From IMG/VR virus record IMGVR_UViG_3300037845_000028, positions 1 through 44,793 of that record: 44,793 nucleotides of DNA; one strand, given 5' to 3'. Under the pieces are notes generated by a model. That model ran no database searches. It was not told where the DNA came from and was given only the letters and a program-made list of their open reading frames with translations. Shown piece after piece: positions 40,538-44,793 of the stretch. Position 1 is the first letter of the stretch. Each line of letters starts with the position of its first letter. A program made the translations under genes and the position numbers. Origin of the DNA: a virus.

Positions 40538-40725
40538 GTAATTTTATTATAAATGTTGAAAATCCGAATAATAAAAATGAAGAATATTATTTACATTATT
40601 CCACATCTGGATGTCACATTAAAATAATGAATGATAAAGAAGAAAAAATTTTTATTAAAGATGAAGAATTATTTTTTATTATTGATAAATATTTTAAGAA
40701 TAAAATGAAAGAGGCGCAGGAATGA
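40534..40725 (+). pseudogene. Small gene with probable start-codon loss (ATG to ATA)
   Basis: An open frame of 63 codons begins at ATA 40534, seven bases after GGAGG, and overlaps the previous stop in exactly the way the neighbouring ATGA junctions do (here ATAA). It would read ISNFIINVENPNNKNEEYYLHYSTSG and end KMKEAQE, a plausible acidic protein. One G to A change explains the missing start. It may still be translated weakly from AUA or be dead; an assembly error is possible. Confidence 0.5.
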
Positions 40726-40883
40726 AACAATTTTTTATTGGATGTTTTTATGGATTATTAATAGTTTTAGCAGGTCTAAATTTTGGTTTATTTTTAGTTC
40801 ATTATCCATATTTGGGAATAACTATTTTATTGATATTCATAATATTGGGTATGGGATTGCTGCGATACAAACTTTATAAGTGA
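40722..40883 (+). CDS. Small membrane protein (53 aa)
   Basis: A 53-residue product from ATG 40722, which overlaps the previous stop. Two hydrophobic segments (GCFYGLLIVLAGLNFGLFLV and YLGITILLIFIILGMGLL) indicate a two-helix inner membrane protein. It lies in the chain of small coupled genes. No family recognised. Confidence 0.55.
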   Translation: MKQFFIGCFYGLLIVLAGLNFGLFLVHYPYLGITILLIFIILGMGLLRYKLYK

Positions 40884-40889
40884 TATTTT

Positions 40890-41060
40890 ATGAATGAAGA
40901 ATTAAAACCTTTATTATTTTGTCCGTTCTGTTTAGGGATTGCTGATATAAAAATAATGTATACTTGCATGTACAGAATATTTTGTACGAATTGTGGTATT
41001 GCTACACGTTTCTATCATTCAGAAAATAAAGCAATCGAAATATGGAACACGCGAGCATGA
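40890..41060 (+). CDS. Lar-like restriction alleviation protein
   Basis: A 56-residue protein with two CxxC pairs: LLFCPFCLGIAD and IFCTNCGIAT, then SENKAIEIWNTRA. This is the Lar-family order (CPFC-x-x ... C-x-x-CG ... EAI-x-x-WN-x-R); members relieve type I restriction in lambdoid phages, others are only named by similarity. Ends with an ATGA overlap with the next gene. The zinc-ribbon form is clear; the anti-restriction function is inference. Confidence 0.72.
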   Translation: MNEELKPLLFCPFCLGIADIKIMYTCMYRIFCTNCGIATRFYHSENKAIEIWNTRA

Positions 41061-41215
41061 CCTTCATTCAGAAAATTAAATGATATTTTAATTTTCATGA
41101 CTTTGAAAAAATTGATCTTTGGAGTCATTACAAAGAGCGAACAGGTTATGAGACTAGAAGAATATATAGCAAATATATATGTAAATTTTGCAATAAAGAG
41201 CGTAAGCGAGCATGA
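41057..41215 (+). pseudogene. Zinc-ribbon-like small gene interrupted by TGA
   Basis: ATG 41057 overlaps the Lar stop, runs eight codons (MTFIQKIK) and meets TGA at 41081-41083. The same frame continues without stop for 43 codons with HDFEKIDLWSHYKERTGYETRRIYSKY and CKFCNKERKRA, a protein-like end, to a TGA overlapping the next ATG. A single G to A change (Trp TGG to TGA) explains it. A 41-codon open frame in another frame (41098 on) is less protein-like. Confidence 0.55.
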
Positions 41216-41337
41216 CTAAAAAACAAAAGAAAATAATAGCATTCGTTATTTTGTTACCTCTAATAATTCTTTTAAGTCCTATTCTTTTAATTTTTGGAAT
41301 ATTTCTTTGTATTGAATGGGCTTTGGACCAATTCTAG
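41212..41337 (+). CDS. Small membrane protein (41 aa)
   Basis: ATG 41212 overlaps the stop before it. The product has a basic start (MTKKQKK) and one or two hydrophobic helices (IIAFVILLPLIILLSPILLIFGIFLCI), so positive-inside insertion is expected. No family recognised. Confidence 0.5.
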   Translation: MTKKQKKIIAFVILLPLIILLSPILLIFGIFLCIEWALDQF

Positions 41338-41357
41338 CAAAAATAAGGAAAACCAGC

Positions 41358-41555
41358 ATGACATTGGATCAATATAAGTCATATTTAGATGGACTGAAAA
41401 AATGCATGCGAGAATATAAAAAATTAAAACGTTTGCTATTTGAAGATTATATTGATCATGAAACGGCTTTTAATAATTTAGAAGATATATTGGACGGTCT
41501 TATAATGAAAAAAGAAGAAATGTTAGAGGAAAAGCAGCATGACCAGGGCAGTTAA
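41358..41555 (+). CDS. Small helical hypothetical protein
   Basis: A 65-residue helical protein from ATG 41358, which has AAGGA upstream; an in-frame start at 41316 lies in the previous gene. It is highly charged: YLDGLKKCMREYKKLKRLLFEDYIDHETAFNNLEDILDGLIMKKEEMLEE. It overlaps the YopX-like gene by 17 bases. Confidence 0.5.
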   Translation: MTLDQYKSYLDGLKKCMREYKKLKRLLFEDYIDHETAFNNLEDILDGLIMKKEEMLEEKQHDQGS

Positions 41556-41901
41556 GTTTCGCGCGTATGATCCAGAAAAAAAGATAATGATTGATGATCA
41601 AGATCAAGATGCACAGAAGCATTATAAATTTACTTTAGGTGGCTGGATTCACGATACAGTATGGCGAATCGGGAAACTTAATGGGACATTGATGCAATAT
41701 ACAGGCTTAAGAGATCGCAATGGCGTTGAAATATATGAAGGCGATATAATTGATAGCCAAAGTCTTTGGCAGGGTGAAGTTTGGTGGAATGAACAAAATT
41801 TACAATGGTGGGCTAATGACCATCCTTTATGGGTTATAAGTAAGCCTGAAATAATCGGTAATATTTATCAGCATCCCGAACTTTTGGAGCGGCAAGAATG
41901 A
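41539..41901 (+). CDS. YopX family protein
   Basis: A 120-residue protein of the YopX (PF09643) type: KFRAYDPEKKIMI at the start, LMQYTGLRDRNGVEIYEGDIIDS in the middle, a beta end with VISKPEIIGNIYQHPELLE. Common in phages, function not established. AGAGGA lies before its ATG. The next ATG overlaps its stop. Confidence 0.85.
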   Translation: MTRAVKFRAYDPEKKIMIDDQDQDAQKHYKFTLGGWIHDTVWRIGKLNGTLMQYTGLRDRNGVEIYEGDIIDSQSLWQGEVWWNEQNLQWWANDHPLWVISKPEIIGNIYQHPELLERQE

Positions 41902-42014
41902 CTGAACCAAAATGTAAAGTATGCAATGATCAAGGCGATTATTATGTTGAAATTTGCCTTTTTGAGGAGCCTATTTTAGTTGATTGTGAATGTAAAGAGA
42001 GTGATTCTAAATGA
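41898..42014 (+). CDS. Small CxxC protein (38 aa)
   Basis: ATG 41898 overlaps the YopX stop. The product has MTEPKCKVCNDQGDY and later CECKES, so two cysteine pairs that could bind zinc. Its form is like the N-terminal part of the protein at 42372. No family recognised. Confidence 0.5.
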   Translation: MTEPKCKVCNDQGDYYVEICLFEEPILVDCECKESDSK

Positions 42015-42166
42015 CTGAAAAAGAAATGATTATACAATTAGCTAAATGTTTGCATGACGTTATTAATGAAGTTTGCGCTAATGATAACAAAACAAACGAT
42101 AATCTTAACTTACTACAAAGACAACTTCATGATTGGATTTGTGACCGTGAGAGCGAGCCGACATGA
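42011..42166 (+). CDS. Small hypothetical protein (51 aa)
   Basis: ATG 42011 overlaps the previous stop, and TGA overlaps the next start. A helical 51-residue protein (IIQLAKCLHDVINEVCANDNKTNDNLNLLQRQLHDWICD). No family recognised. Confidence 0.5.
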   Translation: MTEKEMIIQLAKCLHDVINEVCANDNKTNDNLNLLQRQLHDWICDRESEPT

Positions 42167-42375
42167 GAGAACTCGAACAAATGTATAAGGCAATAGCTAA
42201 CTATTTTTCTAAACAAAACATGGCTAACAATGAGCAATATAGATTTAGTGTAATGGTTAAAAAAGAAAATGATGTATTTATAATATCGCCTTACGTTCCA
42301 ATTATAGAAATAACCTCCTTGTCAGTTCCTTTCTATACTTATGCTAATAAAGAAATAACGGAGAACAAGACATGA
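42163..42375 (+). CDS. Hypothetical protein sharing an N-domain with the 42590 gene
   Basis: A 70-residue protein. Residues 8-50 (YKAIANYFSKQNMANNEQYRFSVMVKKENDVFIISP) resemble the first half of the protein at 42590 (KEYFLTMITNNEFYQYSCIIQNTSKGEFIIAN): helix, NNE-x-Y, two strands. Function unknown. It is coupled by ATGA at both ends. Confidence 0.55.
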   Translation: MRELEQMYKAIANYFSKQNMANNEQYRFSVMVKKENDVFIISPYVPIIEITSLSVPFYTYANKEITENKT

Positions 42376-42593
42376 GCGAATCAAAACCAAAATGCGCCAT
42401 ATGTAAAGATAAAAAACGTGATGTTCCTTGTGTTGTTTGTATGGAATTTATTGATGGAGAGAAATTAATAAAAAATTACAAAAAATTACTTGAATTTGTA
42501 AATCAATTTACTTGTCCTGATTGGCCAATGACACCAGATGTTGAGATAGGGCGAGAGGCTTGTCAATTGTTAAAAGAAATAGGTGAAGCATGA
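42372..42593 (+). CDS. CxxC protein sharing a C-domain with the 42590 gene
   Basis: A 73-residue protein: CxxC pairs in PKCAICKDKKRDVPCVVCMEF, then NYKKLLEFVNQFTCPDWPMTPDVEIGREACQLLKEIGEA. The second half is like the C-terminal half of the next protein (KYQKLLEFINSI ... EAKKVLEELGEI). The four cysteines may form a zinc ribbon. Function unknown. Confidence 0.55.
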   Translation: MSESKPKCAICKDKKRDVPCVVCMEFIDGEKLIKNYKKLLEFVNQFTCPDWPMTPDVEIGREACQLLKEIGEA

Positions 42594-42889
42594 CCGAATC
42601 AGAAATTAAACATCAATTCTTTAAAAGTATGAAAGAATATTTTCTCACAATGATTACAAATAATGAATTCTATCAATATAGCTGTATTATACAAAATACT
42701 TCTAAAGGTGAATTTATTATTGCAAATCAATGTTTAACTCTTGGAATACCTAAAATTTTTGATAAGTATCAAAAATTACTTGAGTTTATTAACTCAATTA
42801 TCAATACCGACAAATTTTCAAGTGCTAATCATTGGTATTTGCATTTAGAAGCTAAAAAAGTATTAGAGGAGCTAGGCGAAATAAAATGA
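42590..42889 (+). CDS. Two-part protein joining both neighbouring domains
   Basis: A 99-residue protein. Residues 8-50 correspond to the domain at 42163 and residues 58-99 to the C-terminal half of 42372, so it looks like a fusion of the two, or they are its split halves. No catalytic motif seen. It is coupled by ATGA at both ends. Confidence 0.55.
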   Translation: MTESEIKHQFFKSMKEYFLTMITNNEFYQYSCIIQNTSKGEFIIANQCLTLGIPKIFDKYQKLLEFINSIINTDKFSSANHWYLHLEAKKVLEELGEIK

Positions 42890-43050
42890 AACTTACAGAT
42901 GAACAAAAGCAGATGATAAGTGATTGTATTAGTAAATCAGATAAACTTAATCAATCACAACTTAATTTTATTAAATCAATAAAAGATGCCGAACATCTTT
43001 CGGGTAGAAAAATTTATTATTTAATGGAGATTTGGGCAAGCATTAAGTGA
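42886..43050 (+). CDS. Small hypothetical protein (54 aa)
   Basis: ATG 42886 overlaps the previous stop. A 54-residue protein (LTDEQKQMISDCISKSDKLNQSQLNFIKSIKDAEHLSGRKIYYLMEIWASI), helical, DNA-binding-like in size only. The 58 bases after it hold no gene. Confidence 0.5.
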   Translation: MKLTDEQKQMISDCISKSDKLNQSQLNFIKSIKDAEHLSGRKIYYLMEIWASIK

Positions 43051-43108
43051 TGCCTGTATAAACCAATTCAGAGTTGATATCTATATAAATCAGAATGAGG
43101 GGTAATAA

Positions 43109-43288
43109 ATGAGTAAATGGGAAAGTGTTAGAAATAATGTTTCTCGATTAAAAGTACCGGGTGGTTGGATTGTTAATGTAAGTTTTGGCGCAGAAAATAC
43201 AAAAAATTGGTTTTCAAAATTCTTCACTAAGACATTAGGCAATTCTTTTTTCATATCTGATCCAGAATGGAAATGGGAGTTAAAATGA
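43109..43288 (+). CDS. Small hypothetical protein (59 aa)
   Basis: ATG 43109 has a GAGGGG site upstream. The product MSKWESVRNNVSRLKVPGGWIVNVSFG...NSFFISDPEWKWELK has a beta pattern with several Trp residues and looks like a small single-domain phage protein. The stop overlaps the next ATG. Confidence 0.55.
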   Translation: MSKWESVRNNVSRLKVPGGWIVNVSFGAENTKNWFSKFFTKTLGNSFFISDPEWKWELK

Positions 43289-43557
43289 GCGAATGGATTA
43301 GTGTTAAAGATAGATTGCCAGACGATGATGCCTGGTGTTTGGTTATATATAAAAGTTTTTGCGCTTCTTGTAGAAATTGTAGTGAAGAAAAATATCGTGT
43401 AGGTATTGGGTTATTATTCGATAATTCATTAAAAGAAGAAGGATTCACATTAAGGGAACCTTATTCTGATATCAATAAATACTTATTAGAAGAAAGTGAT
43501 GTCGACATTAGAGTTTCACATTGGATGCCTTTGCCAAAGCCACCGGAGGAAGAATGA
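43285..43557 (+). CDS. DUF551 protein
   Basis: A 90-residue protein from ATG 43285 after GGGAG; a start at 43267 lies in the previous gene. It starts MSEWISVKDRLPDDDAWCLVIYK and ends DIRVSHWMPLPKPPEEE, both hallmarks of DUF551. A CASCRNCSEE patch gives extra cysteines. Common in phages, function unknown; it is the second of this type here (40352). Confidence 0.8.
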   Translation: MSEWISVKDRLPDDDAWCLVIYKSFCASCRNCSEEKYRVGIGLLFDNSLKEEGFTLREPYSDINKYLLEESDVDIRVSHWMPLPKPPEEE

Positions 43558-43649
43558 GCTAGCCAGAAACGATCTGTTATTCTGTAATGGCTATTTCTGT
43601 GGCTTCTGTTGCGATAGCATTTTTTTGGGCTTGTTCTAAGGAGAAATAG
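43554..43649 (+). pseudogene. Small membrane-protein gene interrupted by TAG at codon 3
   Basis: ATG 43554 overlaps the DUF551 stop. Codon 3 is TAG (43560-43562), then the frame runs 28 codons: PETICYSVMAISVASVAIAFFWACSKEK, one hydrophobic helix, to TAG 43647-43649. One G to A change from TGG (Trp) restores MSWPETI.... An internal ATG (43587) could still give a 20-residue peptide. Confidence 0.5.
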
Positions 43650-43650
43650 A

Positions 43651-43743
43651 ATGGATTGTGGATGTTTTGGTTTTACAATAGCTTCAATTTTAGCTGTGAT
43701 TTTTCTTGTGATTTTAATTAGAAAAACAAAGGAAAACAAATGA
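43651..43743 (+). CDS. Tiny membrane protein (30 aa)
   Basis: ATG 43651 lies one base after the broken gene and the stop overlaps the next start. The product MDCGCFGFTIASILAVIFLVILIRKTKENK has one hydrophobic helix and a basic end. No family recognised; it may be an orphan accessory. Confidence 0.45.
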   Translation: MDCGCFGFTIASILAVIFLVILIRKTKENK

Positions 43744-44147
43744 GCGTCTGCCAGAGTCCTGAATGTATTTGCATTTGTCATAAATATTATCAAAGTCAAC
43801 ATACATGTTGTATTTCATGTTATTCGGCTCATGTAAATAAACAAGAAACCATCACCATCAAAAAATCACTTTGGGATGAGATGCTGGAGTATAAGAAAAA
43901 GGTTGATTTATTAGAAAAATTAATGACACAAGAAATTTGTAATAGTTATCATTATCGATTAGAGCAAATTGAAAAAATATATGATGATTTACCACGTTCG
44001 CTACATAAGCAAAGAGAAACGATTGTTAAAATTAATGAGAGAATCGAAAAACTAGAAAACTTCATCACCGACGTTTTGCAAGATTTTGAGAAAAGAATGG
44101 TAAAACTAGAAGAAAAAATAAAATCGATGGACAAAGTTTTAGATTAG
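43740..44147 (+). CDS. Coiled-coil protein with cysteine-rich N-terminus
   Basis: A 135-residue protein, the last of the small-gene chain. Residues 1-35 hold eight cysteines with two histidines (VCQSPECICICHKYY ... TCCISCYSAH), a likely zinc site. The rest is a long coiled coil (KKKVDLLEKLM; INERIEKLENFITDVLQDFEKRMVKLEEKIKSM). No family recognised. It ends just before the structured RNA region. Confidence 0.6.
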   Translation: MSVCQSPECICICHKYYQSQHTCCISCYSAHVNKQETITIKKSLWDEMLEYKKKVDLLEKLMTQEICNSYHYRLEQIEKIYDDLPRSLHKQRETIVKINERIEKLENFITDVLQDFEKRMVKLEEKIKSMDKVLD

Positions 44148-44162
44148 ATATGTAATTGATCT

Positions 44163-44343
44163 GCCCGCGGGTGCTGCTTGGCATGGTGAAAGTCCAGACG
44201 AAGATAGCGCACAGGATGGGAAAACGTGGGCGCCATTATAACGACACTCCCAGTTGGTGAGACAACGGCAATCTCGCGAGATGTGCTCGCTATAGCGCTC
44301 GTCATGAGGCGAAGAGCGGTACCGTTTGAATCGGTAGGGTGTC
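44163..44343 (+). ncRNA. Putative two-domain structured RNA
   Basis: Two closed domains lie back to back. Domain 1: GCCCGCG (44163-44169) with CGTGGGC (44225-44231), enclosing GTGC/GCAC (44171-44174, 44209-44212). Domain 2: GACACTC (44243-44249) with GGGTGTC (44337-44343), 7 bp with one G-T pair. It encloses GTTG/CAAC (44253-44267), the 12-base palindrome ATCTCGCGAGAT (44271-44282), CGCTC/GAGCG (44296-44300, 44314-44318) and TACCG-TTTGAAT-CGGTA (44320-44336), a T-arm-like hairpin. The region is GC-rich compared with its surroundings and has no believable gene. Confidence 0.45.
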
Positions 44344-44418
44344 TACTATAGTTTACCAATTTATGACCATCCGAATTTAAACCAATAACCACGCTGTTTT
44401 CATGTTACTTATTCATAG

Positions 44419-44491
44419 TTCCCCACAACTTTACCCACAGAATCTGTGGATAACCTGTTGCTCATTATTTGTTAAAGTGGAATAAATAATC
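44419..44491. promoter_or_regulatory. DnaA-box cluster and late-promoter-like element before the lysis genes
   Basis: TTCCCCACA (44419-44427), TTACCCACA (44431-44439) and TGTGGATAA (44445-44453) are DnaA-box-like; the last is a perfect 9-mer in reverse. TTAAAGTGG-N-AT-N2-ATAATC (44472-44491) matches 17 of 20 bases of the element at 5793-5812. Two more AAAGTG copies follow (44539-44544, 44552-44557). The endolysin ATG is at 44636. The rest of 44344-44635 holds no gene. Confidence 0.5.
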
Positions 44492-44635
44492 TAAAAATAA
44501 CTATGTACAACAATCAAAGTTGCATAAAACATAAAAAAAAAGTGAAAATATAAAGTGAAATCCCATTTTTACCCTGTTCAATAACTGGCGCATTTGTTAA
44601 CATATTTTCCAGTTGTCATTGAGCAGGGAAATTTG

Positions 44636-44793
44636 ATGAGCAATTTTGATACAGCGATGCTTACAGTCCTAAAGAATGAGGGCGGTTTTGTTGATAACCC
44701 TCATGATTCAGGCGGCCCGACCAATATGGGTATATCCCTCAAGTTTTATCGAACTGTTATTGATCCAACGGCAACCGCAGAAGACATCAAAGC
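44636..44793 (+). CDS. Endolysin (GH108), 5' part running into the contig end
   Basis: ATG 44636 follows CAGGGAAA and begins MSNFDTAMLTVLKNEGGF, with the catalytic Glu (E15) and the D-S-GG-PTN-MG loop of GH108 muramidases. It runs off the end at residue 53 and continues at position 128 (bases 1-127 repeat the last 127). The start and the promoter region confirm it as the first gene of the lysis group. Confidence 0.9.
   Translation, partial: MSNFDTAMLTVLKNEGGFVDNPHDSGGPTNMGISLKFYRTVIDPTATAEDIK
44667..44793. repeat. 127-bp exact direct terminal repeat, right copy
   Basis: Identical to 1-127; see that entry. It joins the two halves of the endolysin gene and shows that the phage genome is circular (or circularly permuted) in the sequenced material. 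Confidence 0.95.

Noticed and set aside
41057-43649. Genome-wide recoding of TAG or TGA
   Set aside because: Both codons end well-defined genes elsewhere (for example TAG 1348-1350 and 41335-41337, TGA for many small genes), so single mutations are simpler.
44144-44392. Minus-strand open frame of 82 codons
   Set aside because: It lies across the folded RNA region, has no ribosome binding site, and its codon use follows the palindromes, so it is best explained as a by-product of the RNA structure.

Overview
The window is one complete, circular genome of a temperate phage with a contractile tail (myovirus-like), cut open inside its endolysin gene. The first 127 bases (1-127) are repeated exactly at the end (44667-44793), so the unique genome is 44,666 bp. 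An overlap of 127 is what a short-read assembler leaves on a circle, so it is more likely an assembly signature than a physical terminal repeat. The phage packs a sheath, P2/Mu-type baseplate genes, tyrosine integrase, CI/Cro-like switch, lambda-type annealing recombination and O/P-type replication genes. This points to a Gram-negative, probably gammaproteobacterial, AT-rich host. The attP core looks like the 3' end of a host tRNA gene (acceptor 3' strand CTTTCGC, discriminator A, perhaps tRNA-Leu). I cannot name the host.

Layout, left to right. 44636-467 and 464-961: lysis (GH108 endolysin, 3TM holin). 964-3811: small virion-type proteins and a large tail fibre. 3798-5754: terminase. 5751-5812: a putative late-promoter element that recurs upstream of the lysis genes. 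5918-13481: head and neck (portal, scaffold, major capsid protein, connectors). 13486-26417: contractile tail (sheath, tube, -1 frameshifted chaperone, tape measure, U/X/D/V/W/J/I-like baseplate genes, C1q-domain fibre). 26414-28522: a moron region with a lipoprotein pair on the minus strand, a GNAT plus RimK-type ATP-grasp pair on the plus strand with its own promoter, and a small membrane protein. 28535-29997: attP, integrase and a DUF4224 protein. 30297-35421 (minus): early operon with a Tad2-like anti-Thoeris gene, Bet/RecT annealing protein, RecE-like exonuclease and small genes, containing two strongly structured intergenic RNAs. 35422-37472: immunity region with shared operators, a superinfection-immunity protein, a secreted protein, a short lysogenic operon, CI-like and Cro-like regulators. 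37606-39453: replication (O-like initiator with embedded palindromic iterons, P-like loader, VRR-NUC nuclease). 39450-44147: a chain of very small genes, mostly joined by 4-base ATGA overlaps, three of which look broken. 44148-44635: structured RNA, DnaA boxes and the lysis promoter region.

How the parts work together. The CI-like repressor probably binds ATTAAAC-N5-GTTTAAT operators lying between the -35 and -10 boxes of two divergent early promoters (about 35480 and 37240). These drive recombination/counter-defence leftward and Cro/replication rightward. Replication would start at the iterons inside the O-like gene. Late genes run as one long plus-strand transcript through terminase, head, tail and lysis. 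The gene pair most worth following up is the phage-borne GNAT plus RimK-family ligase at 26967-28279. It looks like a trimmed version of a bacterial peptide/protein-modification locus. The tRNA-like folded RNAs come next.
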